Positions 1 through 5,656 of a stretch of 6,475 nucleotides of DNA are shown in pieces. Source of the DNA: JAGLCW01 sp964422555 (GTDB lineage: Bacteria; Caldisericota; Caldisericia; UBA6126); assembly GCA_964422555.1 (NCBI GenBank), contig CAYRBR010000084.1, positions 1 through 6,475 of the forward strand. The letters run 5' to 3'. How positions within the stretch are numbered: the stretch's first letter is position 1; each line of letters opens with the position of its first letter. The position numbers and the translations under genes are program-made. Below the pieces are notes generated by a model that did no database searches, was not told the DNA's origin, and saw only the letters and a program-made list of their open reading frames with translations.

Positions 1-284
1 GTATCTAACAAAAAGGGAACTGGTTTTATATCTTGGTTTTCTTTATCTAGATTTCTCAAAGAATTTAACACAAAGTTACGAAAAAATGCAAAGGACTGAA
101 ACAAATTGCTTTTTCCCGAACCATTTGGTCCATAAACAACGGCACAGTTTAAGGCCTTTAGGTTCCTATATCCAGATACAAATACATTTTCAGAAACTTT
201 GTCACTATCTTTTGATGCAACCATGCTTAAAACGGTTTCTTCTTTAAATGATCTGAAGTTACTTACACTGTATTCTAATAACAT
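1..284 (-). CDS. AAA family ATPase (AAA15/OLD-like), N-terminal part only
   Basis: Translating the minus strand from the ATG at 284-282 gives 94 uninterrupted codons that run off the left edge. The product begins MLLEYSVSNFRSFKEE, the opening typical of SMC/RecF-like and AAA15 (COG1106-type) ATPases. A clear Walker A, GPNGSGKSN, lies at residues 52-60, with Lys58 and Ser59 expected to bind ATP-Mg. Walker B, the signature motif and any C-terminal TOPRIM or nuclease domain lie outside the window. A GAGGA ribosome binding site is at 297-293, about 8 bases before the ATG, which supports this start. Family members include stand-alone ATPases and components of anti-phage or abortive-infection modules (AbiLi-like, RloA-like, OLD-like). 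Which of these applies cannot be decided from the N-terminus. It is transcribed divergently from the signalling operon. The ATPase class is confident; a defence role is inference. Confidence 0.9.
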   Translation of the reverse strand, partial: MLLEYSVSNFRSFKEETVLSMVASKDSDKVSENVFVSGYRNLKALNCAVVYGPNGSGKSNLFQSFAFFRNFVLNSLRNLDKENQDIKPVPFLLD

Positions 285-319
285 TTTATTTTCCTCGCTA
301 GTGAAATTTGTGTTCTATA

Positions 320-348
320 ATTATAGAGAAAAAATAAAATAAAGTGTA
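320..348 (-). promoter_or_regulatory. Probable sigma-70-type promoter of the ATPase gene
   Basis: On the minus strand a perfect TATAAT lies at 325-320. It is preceded at a 17-base spacing by TACACT (348-343), which matches TTGACA at only three positions. Transcription would start near 313, giving a short leader of about 30 bases before the ATG at 284. The -10 is half of the 12-bp palindrome CTATAATTATAG (315-326), so a TATAAT also exists on the plus strand, but without a recognisable -35. Confidence 0.5.
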
Positions 349-352
349 TAAA

Positions 353-371
353 TTTGTGAAAATATCACAAA
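353..371. promoter_or_regulatory. Operator-like dyad TTTGTGA-N5-TCACAAA
   Basis: This is a perfect inverted repeat with 7-bp arms and a 5-base centre. It resembles the Rex redox-repressor box (TTGTGA-N6-TCACAA) and the CRP/FNR-family site TGTGA-N6-TCACA, but the spacer is one base shorter than either. It sits between the two divergent genes, overlaps a candidate plus-strand -35 (TTGTGA, 354-359) and lies just upstream of the minus-strand promoter, as an operator would. The dyad is seen directly; binding by a regulator, and which one, is inference. Confidence 0.45.
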
Positions 372-383
372 AAACTGTAATAT
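354..383 (+). promoter_or_regulatory. Candidate promoter for the cheR-kinase operon
   Basis: A TTGTGA hexamer at 354-359 (four of six matches to TTGACA) is followed by TGTAAT at 376-381 with a 16-base spacer, or by TAATAT at 378-383 with an 18-base spacer. A start near 390 would give a leader of roughly 290 bases containing the terminator-like hairpin at 539-581. No better plus-strand promoter was found closer to the GTG at 678. This call is tentative because neither -10 is a strong match. Confidence 0.35.
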
Positions 384-538
384 AAAATCAATCTCGGAAA
401 TAAATGACGGTCTGCAGGTTCAAAATGTTTGGGTAGCTCCATAAAATGCTCAGAAGCAAAAAAGTGCTCAAAAATATTTACACTGTCAAAAATGCGGTTT
501 AGAATAATAGTACTTTCCTAACATTTTTATTAATTTCC

Positions 539-581
539 GGGAAGAGGTCTTGTTGTTAAAAGGCAGGACCTCTTCTCTTTT
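539..581 (+). terminator. Rho-independent terminator-like hairpin upstream of cheR
   Basis: GAAGAGGTC (541-549) pairs perfectly with GACCTCTTC (567-575). The stem can extend inward to 554/562 and outward to 539/577 with a few G-U pairs, leaving a 7-base loop at 555-561. Four T residues (578-581) follow on the plus strand, and there is no T run on the other side, so it would act on rightward transcription. No protein gene precedes it on this strand. It would therefore end a short RNA started near 390, or serve as an attenuator in the operon leader. The T tract is short, so efficiency is uncertain. Confidence 0.6.
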
Positions 582-588
582 AATGAGG

Positions 589-614
589 GAGCGTTTTTAC
601 AGCAATTTACGCTC
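589..614 (+). repeat. Inverted repeat GAGCGT / ACGCTC in the leader
   Basis: GAGCGT (589-594) and ACGCTC (609-614) are perfect 6-bp arms around a 14-base loop, starting 8 bases after the T tract of the preceding hairpin. No T run follows directly, so it is not a simple terminator. It could be part of a structured 5' leader or a DNA-level site. Confidence 0.4.
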
Positions 615-615
615 G

Positions 616-653
616 GTGAATGGAAATTGTTTTTTTGCTTTATTTTCATTCAT
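616..653 (+). repeat. AT-rich hairpin just before the cheR ribosome binding site
   Basis: GAATGGAAAT (618-627) can pair with ATTTTCATTC (642-651), with one G-U pair and two further outer pairs. The 14-base loop contains a run of seven T (630-636). The stem ends 10 bases before the GGAG ribosome binding site (664-667), so it could affect translation initiation. Its low GC content makes it weak, and chance is possible. Confidence 0.3.
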
Positions 654-677
654 ATAAGCGTTTGGAGTGCATAACAG

Positions 678-1499
678 GTGTTATTTGATTACATTGATAT
701 CGTTGATTTAGTGAAAGAGTTGCATTCTGTTGATTTATCGATGTATACTAGCGTGTTTGTTAAAAATACGATACAAGATAGAATGCGAGAACTTAGTATC
801 GATTCTGTACCCAACTACTGTGGGTATATACGACAGAATAAACCGGAAGGCTTGCTTTTAACCCAAACTTTTCTTAATAACCATAGCCTGTTTTTCCGTG
901 ATCCACTAACCTACTCTTTGCTTGAGACTACCGTAATTCCCTCAATTTTTAAAAGAAAACAAGACTGTCGGAGCCCCCATATCCGCGTGTGGTCGATGGC
1001 CTGTTCTGCTGGACAGGAACCTTATTCCATTGCGATATTATTGAATGAATATGTTCGTAGTTTTGAAAGCAAGTTTTCGTATCAGGTACTTGCCACCGAT
1101 GTTTCTCAGCTGCAAATAGACAAAGCACAAAATGGTACTTATTCAGGAAATGATTTAATTTATATGGGTATGGGTAGAGTGCAGAACAGCTTTACGAAAA
1201 TGAACGGAAGCTACAAGATAAAAGATGAATGCAAGCAGTTCGTTACTTTTTCCCGTTTTGATTTACTGGAAGATGAATTGTCGCATATGCCCTTCAATAT
1301 AAGCAACTGCTTCGATATTGTGTTTTGTTGTAACGTTCTGTACTACTATACTTCGACGTATCAAAAAATTATACTTGATAAAGCGGTGCAGTCTTTATCA
1401 AAAAATGGTTTTTTAGTGGTTGGAGAAACAGAAAGAAAGACACTTTTAGACAACTATAAAGTACGTAGTATTGATGTGACAACATCAATTTTCTCCTAA
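678..1499 (+). CDS. CheR-type SAM-dependent protein-glutamate methyltransferase
   Basis: The 273-residue product matches the usual CheR length. CheR enzymes use S-adenosylmethionine to methylate glutamates on signalling helices of chemoreceptors in the cytoplasm. The small helical N-terminal domain (about 1-70) leads into FFRD (72-75). The SAM-binding core follows: WSMACSAGQEPYSIAI (105-120), ATD (139-141), and FDIVFCCNVLYYY (212-224), equivalent to the FCRNVxIYF strand of CheR. The Arg usual in that last motif is Cys218 here. The GTG start is the first possible one, because an in-frame TAA lies at 672-674, and GGAG at 664-667 is 10 bases upstream. The stop TAA overlaps the ribosome binding site of the next gene. 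No chemoreceptor or CheB is encoded nearby, so the substrate may be the adjacent hybrid kinase; that is inference. The symbol cheR is withheld because the chemotaxis role is unsupported. Confidence 0.9.
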   Translation: MLFDYIDIVDLVKELHSVDLSMYTSVFVKNTIQDRMRELSIDSVPNYCGYIRQNKPEGLLLTQTFLNNHSLFFRDPLTYSLLETTVIPSIFKRKQDCRSPHIRVWSMACSAGQEPYSIAILLNEYVRSFESKFSYQVLATDVSQLQIDKAQNGTYSGNDLIYMGMGRVQNSFTKMNGSYKIKDECKQFVTFSRFDLLEDELSHMPFNISNCFDIVFCCNVLYYYTSTYQKIILDKAVQSLSKNGFLVVGETERKTLLDNYKVRSIDVTTSIFS

Positions 1500-1508
1500 G
1501 GAGTGTAG

Positions 1509-4058
1509 ATGAGAAAGAAATACTTTTCCCTTACAATGCAAATACGGATTTCTATGGGAATTATCTTACTGCTTATCTTGGTAAGTGGCATAATTACATT
1601 ACGAGATGTGAATTTTCTTTGGAAACAAACAAGCGATATTTATCATCACCCTCTTACAGTAAGAACAGCACTAGGAAACATTCAAAGAGAAATCAATTCA
1701 ATCCAAACGAATTACCAGAGAATTCTTCTGAATGAAGATGAACGGGTAAGGGGGCAAAGTGTTCAGAGTATTATGAATAGTGAAAATATTGTTTACTCTG
1801 AATTTACAATTGTTCACGAGCAATTTCTTGGATCTTCTGAACTTGTTAATAATGCAGAGAACAATTTCACTGAATGGAAAAAGATACTCGATGGCAAAAT
1901 CGATGCTCTTTTACTGGAGAACCAACCCAGAGATCTGACAGGACTCCACTTTGAAGATACAAGTCAAATGGATGATATTCTTCGTGAGTCTATTAAAGTT
2001 ATGAGTGATTTTGCTGATGGGAAAGGAAATGCATTTTTCAGTGAAGCAAAAAAAGAAAAGAATAATTTAACAACAAATTTTATCGGAATGCTACTGTTGC
2101 TTCTATTGTTAACATTCTTTATCCTTCTTTACTTGCTTCGGACCATACAAGCTCCGTTGGGAAAAATTACAATTGCAACAGAACGTTTTGGAAAAGGAGT
2201 GTATGATTCTCGATGCGATTATTTATCTAGAAATGAATTTGGGCAACTTGCAACCGCCTTCAACAATTTAGCAAATACAATTCAACTTGAACTTGTAAAT
2301 AATAGGGATGTTAGGGAAGTAGCAGATAAATTACTTGAACATGAAGATTTAGAAGAGTTTTCATTGAGTTTATTGCCCATTCTTATGGAGAAAACAACGT
2401 CTCAGATTGGGTGCATTTATTTCCTTTCTCAATCTGGAAAAGAATATGAATGTGTTCAGTCGGTAGGGGTGGCACAAGATGATTGTAAAAGTGTTTCTGC
2501 AGATGGTATATTCGGGAAGTTTGGTCTAGCAGTTGCGAATAAAAAAATTCATTATATTCATGAAATACCGTCTGATTCCTTTTTATGTTTAGATTCTATA
2601 AGTGGGAAAATGAAACCGAAAGAAATGGTGGTAATTCCTGTTTATAAAAAGGAAAAGATGCTGGCAGTTATTTCTCTGGCTACTCTTTATTCATATACAA
2701 AGGTTAGCAAGGAATTACTTGCTAAGAGTTTAGACCTTATTGTGGCTCAAGTCAGCAATGTTTTATCATACGAGAAAATTAAGAGATACTCCAAAGAGAT
2801 ATCAGTTCAGAATGCGGAATTAAAAACACAGAAAGAAGAGCTAAAGCTGCAAACTCTGGAGCAAAATGCTCAGAGGATTAAATTAGCTCAGAATGAGAAA
2901 GACCTTCTTGCATCTAATCGCCTAAAAAGTACATTTATGTCTAACATGAGTCATGAACTTCGAACTCCGTTGAACTCGATTATTTCTTTATCAAATATTC
3001 TTGTACGGAAAGTAAAAGACATAATTTCTGAGAAGGAACTAGGGTATCTAAAAATTATTCAGAAAAATGGAAAAGGCTTGTTGGCAATTATCAATGACAT
3101 ACTCGATTTATCTCGAATTGATGCCGGGAAAGAAAGAATAGAGTATGCTGTGTTTTCTTTGCACTCTTTAGTAGAGAGCGTGATTGAAATTGTATTACCG
3201 CAGGCACAGGAAAAGAAGGTTAAGATTGTCAATAACATAAACCCTCAACTTCCGCATATAAAAAGCGATATAAAAAAATGTAAACATATTGTGCAGAATT
3301 TGATTGGGAATGCGGTGAAATTCACAGAGGATGGACAAGTAACTATCTCTAGCAGTATACAGTCTGATACAGTTGAAATGGTTGTTGCAGATACGGGAAT
3401 TGGTATCAGCAAAGAGAATTTGGCAACTGTGTTTGATGAGTTTCGTCAGCTGGATGACGGCATTACTAAGAAATATGAAGGAACTGGTTTGGGACTGGCT
3501 ATTGTTAAAAGATATGCCACACTGCTGGGTGGATCAATACGTGTGAAAAGTGAAGTGGGAGTGGGTTCTGAATTTACTCTTACACTTCCCCTGTACAGTA
3601 GTGTAAATACGAACAGTAATGAAATTGTGAAGGCTGTCCCATCTTCTGGTGTTGTTTCCTCTAAAGATCATTCTACTCATGATGTTCTAATTGTAGAAGA
3701 CAATGAATCGGCCATTATCCAATTGCAGGAAATTCTTGAAAAGGAAGGGTATAATATTGATTTGGCTAAAGATGGGGAAGAAGCCATAAACAAGATAAAT
3801 AAAACGAAACCAGGAGCTGTCATTTTGGATTTAATGTTACCCAGGATTGATGGTTTTCAGGTTCTTAAAGCACTACGATCAGATGAGACAATGCTTGATG
3901 TTCCTGTATTGGTTTTAACAGCAAAATATATTACCCGAGAGGAACTTTCAACCCTAAAAGGAAACAATATTTATCAACTGATTCAAAAGGGAGAAGTTGG
4001 GTCCGATCAATTATTAACCATTATTAATGGAATGTTTGCCCTGAAGGATTCAAAGTAA
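1509..4058 (+). CDS. Membrane hybrid histidine kinase (4HB-HAMP-GAF-HisKA-HATPase-REC)
   Basis: This is an 849-residue sensor kinase. Transmembrane helices lie at about 13-31 and 192-211. They enclose a helical extracytoplasmic domain of about 160 residues that resembles the four-helix-bundle sensor of chemoreceptors (IYHHPLTVRTALGNIQ near 44-59). HAMP follows at about 211-262, a GAF-like domain at about 270-420, and a Gln/Glu-rich coiled coil at about 422-470. HisKA has the phosphoacceptor His482 in SHELRTPLN. The ATPase domain shows the N box (Asn597, Asn601), DTGIGI (628-633), and GTGLGLA (658-664). The C-terminal REC domain (about 724-840) has acidic Glu730/Asp731, phosphoacceptor Asp774 in VILDLMLP, Thr804 and Lys827, so all key residues are present. 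The ATG is preceded by AAGGAG (1498-1503), which overlaps the previous stop. Its stop overlaps the next start by one base, indicating translational coupling. The signal sensed is unknown; the GAF domain could bind a small ligand. Confidence 0.93.
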   Translation: MRKKYFSLTMQIRISMGIILLLILVSGIITLRDVNFLWKQTSDIYHHPLTVRTALGNIQREINSIQTNYQRILLNEDERVRGQSVQSIMNSENIVYSEFTIVHEQFLGSSELVNNAENNFTEWKKILDGKIDALLLENQPRDLTGLHFEDTSQMDDILRESIKVMSDFADGKGNAFFSEAKKEKNNLTTNFIGMLLLLLLLTFFILLYLLRTIQAPLGKITIATERFGKGVYDSRCDYLSRNEFGQLATAFNNLANTIQLELVNNRDVREVADKLLEHEDLEEFSLSLLPILMEKTTSQIGCIYFLSQSGKEYECVQSVGVAQDDCKSVSADGIFGKFGLAVANKKIHYIHEIPSDSFLCLDSISGKMKPKEMVVIPVYKKEKMLAVISLATLYSYTKVSKELLAKSLDLIVAQVSNVLSYEKIKRYSKEISVQNAELKTQKEELKLQTLEQNAQRIKLAQNEKDLLASNRLKSTFMSNMSHELRTPLNSIISLSNILVRKVKDIISEKELGYLKIIQKNGKGLLAIINDILDLSRIDAGKERIEYAVFSLHSLVESVIEIVLPQAQEKKVKIVNNINPQLPHIKSDIKKCKHIVQNLIGNAVKFTEDGQVTISSSIQSDTVEMVVADTGIGISKENLATVFDEFRQLDDGITKKYEGTGLGLAIVKRYATLLGGSIRVKSEVGVGSEFTLTLPLYSSVNTNSNEIVKAVPSSGVVSSKDHSTHDVLIVEDNESAIIQLQEILEKEGYNIDLAKDGEEAINKINKTKPGAVILDLMLPRIDGFQVLKALRSDETMLDVPVLVLTAKYITREELSTLKGNNIYQLIQKGEVGSDQLLTIINGMFALKDSK

Positions 4059-5593
4059 TGAAAAACGATACTATTCGAATTGTTGCCATAGACGATAATA
4101 TCGATAATTTAGTAACCATTGATGCGATTGTAAAAGATGCTTTACCAAATGCTGTTATAAAAACTGCTAAGCAAGGATTAAAAGGGATTGAATTGTCCCG
4201 GGAATTAAAGCCTGATGTTATTCTTCTTGATATTCTTATGCCTGGATTAAGTGGCTATGACACATGTAAGCTTATCAAGCAAGATCCCAACTTATCCACT
4301 ACCCCAGTGTTGTTTTTAACTGCACTCAAATCGAATCGGGAAAATAGGATGCGTGCTCTTGACGTGGGCGCGCAGGGTTTTTTAACCAAACCCATTGACG
4401 AAGTAGATTTAATTGCTCAAGTACAGACAATGAAGAGATTGAAACGGGCACAGGACAGAGAAAAGAATGAAAAGATTCGATTAGCAAAGCTAGTTCGGGA
4501 AAAAACAGAGGAGCTGCAGAAGGCTTTTACAGATTTGAAAGAGAAACAGGAAGATTACACAAGGCTGTTTAACAATATGATTAGTGGAGTTAGCTTAAAT
4601 AGTATAGTGTATAAAAATAATCTACCTGTTGATTATCGTATTCTAAACGTGAATAATGCTTTCGAGGAGATGGTACAAATTCCTAAAAAGAATATTATTG
4701 GAAAGGTATCATCTGAAGTTCTTGCTGATTTTAAGGAATTAAACAATTATTTTCCCTTGTTTTGCAGAGTGGCCAGTACTGGAGAACCAGAAGAATTTGA
4801 GTTCATGAGCGGGAAACACAACAGATACTTCCATGTTGTTTCTACCTGCCCTATAAAGGGAAGATTTACAAACAACTTTCAAGATGTTACCGAAAAAAAA
4901 CATATAGAAGAACTGCAGAATCATTTTATAAATACCGTATCGCATGAGCTACGAACCCCGTTAACATCTATTCATCAGAGTATTAACATACTAAAGAATG
5001 ACTCGGTGGGTGTTTTAAACGAAACTCAAAAAAATGTTCTAGATATAACGCTTCGTAATGCAGAGAGACTAACCTTATTTGTAAGTGATGTTTTGGATTT
5101 CCAAAAAATGAGAAGTGAATCGTCTGAGCTATCCTCTGTTCCAACTGAAGTAAAAGACGTTATTCAGGAAACAATTGATACAATGAAGAATCTTGCTGAT
5201 GAAAAAGGGATAGAGTTAACTTCGGAAGTTGCTAGCGACATTCCCCCTGTATCTTTTGATCGAGATAAAATACAACGTTTGTTACTGAACCTGGTTAGTA
5301 ATGCCATCAAATATACCGATGAGGGGAAAGTGGTGGTGAAATCTACTTTTAACAGAGACAATCGTTCTCTTTTGTTTGCAATTAGTGATACAGGCATTGG
5401 GATAAAGCAAGAAGATATTAAGAAATTGTTTTTAAGCTTCTCGAAATTAAATTCTTCCTCCAAAAATGCTATCCGAAGTACCGGACTAGGTCTTTCTATA
5501 TGCAAAGAGATAGTAAACTTGCATAAAGGCAAGATTTGGGTTGAATCCACTTTTGGCAAGGGAAGTACTTTTTTTGTAGAGATCCCCAAGTGA
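4058..5593 (+). CDS. Soluble REC-PAS histidine kinase
   Basis: The 511-residue cytoplasmic protein has no transmembrane segment. An N-terminal receiver (about 5-125) carries Asp12/Asp13, phosphoacceptor Asp58 in LLDILMPG, Thr88 and the LTKP lysine Lys111. A charged coiled coil (about 128-165) leads to a PAS domain (about 165-285) ending in the usual DVTEKKH. HisKA contains SHELRTPLTS with His296. The HATPase domain has an N box (Asn411, Asn415), DTGIGI (444-449) and STGLGLS (474-480). The first Gly of the G2 box is Ser474, a mild departure unlikely to abolish ATP binding. The receiver-first order suggests kinase activity gated by phosphate arriving at Asp58, plausibly from the hybrid kinase encoded immediately upstream. 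The start overlaps the preceding stop (TAATG), and GAAGGA at 4043-4048 is a suitable ribosome binding site. No output domain is attached. Confidence 0.92.
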   Translation: MKNDTIRIVAIDDNIDNLVTIDAIVKDALPNAVIKTAKQGLKGIELSRELKPDVILLDILMPGLSGYDTCKLIKQDPNLSTTPVLFLTALKSNRENRMRALDVGAQGFLTKPIDEVDLIAQVQTMKRLKRAQDREKNEKIRLAKLVREKTEELQKAFTDLKEKQEDYTRLFNNMISGVSLNSIVYKNNLPVDYRILNVNNAFEEMVQIPKKNIIGKVSSEVLADFKELNNYFPLFCRVASTGEPEEFEFMSGKHNRYFHVVSTCPIKGRFTNNFQDVTEKKHIEELQNHFINTVSHELRTPLTSIHQSINILKNDSVGVLNETQKNVLDITLRNAERLTLFVSDVLDFQKMRSESSELSSVPTEVKDVIQETIDTMKNLADEKGIELTSEVASDIPPVSFDRDKIQRLLLNLVSNAIKYTDEGKVVVKSTFNRDNRSLLFAISDTGIGIKQEDIKKLFLSFSKLNSSSKNAIRSTGLGLSICKEIVNLHKGKIWVESTFGKGSTFFVEIPK

Positions 5594-5644
5594 AACTTCT
5601 TCTTTGTAAGGGAAAATGTATAATGTACAGTAGCTAATTCACTT
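5588..5644. repeat. 7-bp inverted repeat flanking the methyltransferase promoter
   Basis: AAGTGAA (5588-5594, overlapping the kinase stop codon) and TTCACTT (5638-5644) are perfect inverted arms 43 bases apart. They bracket the TATAAT at 5619-5624. They could be half-sites for a regulator, but arms this short and distant can arise by chance in AT-rich DNA. They do not form a terminator, as no T run follows. Confidence 0.2.
5597..5624 (+). promoter_or_regulatory. Probable promoter of the DNA methyltransferase gene
   Basis: A perfect TATAAT at 5619-5624 lies in the 63-base gap after the second kinase. The -35 region is poor: TTCTTC at 5597-5602 with a 16-base spacer is the nearest candidate. 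The -10 is 32 bases before the ATG. No terminator separates the kinase gene from this one, so read-through from the signalling operon is also possible. Confidence 0.4.
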
Positions 5645-5656
5645 AGAGGTACTTAT

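Larger units (their letters stand above)
285..677. other. Divergent intergenic region, no long ORF
   Basis: This is a 393-base AT-rich spacer between the divergently transcribed ATPase and cheR-like genes. It contains probable promoters for both directions near 316-390, a dyad at 353-371, a terminator-like hairpin at 539-581 and two more inverted repeats at 589-614 and 616-653. The only small frame noted is a 10-codon ORF at 404-436 (MTVCRFKMFG) with a weak GGA upstream, which is not supported as a gene. Direct copies of AAATTTGTG occur at 304-312 and 350-358. The stretch looks regulatory rather than coding. Confidence 0.7.

Noticed and set aside
440..475. Near-repeat of TGCTCA (448 and 466 region) as a repeat array
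   Set aside because: There are only two short imperfect copies with no regular spacing, so no CRISPR or iteron structure is supported.
390..540. Possible known riboswitch, such as a cyclic di-GMP aptamer
   Set aside because: I found none of the conserved core segments of the c-di-GMP-I class and no other recognisable aptamer consensus.
621..638. TGG...TTTGC resembling a sigma-54 -24/-12 promoter
   Set aside because: The GG and GC elements are about 15 bases apart instead of 12, and the first element lacks the CAC, so the spacing is wrong.
653..658. TATAAG as a -10 box for the cheR-like gene
   Set aside because: No -35 lies at a proper distance, and the start site would fall on the ribosome binding site (664-667).
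4739..4945. 68-codon open frame on the minus strand
   Set aside because: It is antisense to the PAS domain of the second kinase, with no recognisable domain or ribosome binding site support; treated as a shadow.
5164..5589. 141-codon open frame on the minus strand
   Set aside because: It lies wholly inside the ATPase-domain coding region of the REC-PAS kinase, which has intact motifs in frame, and its translation resembles no protein family.
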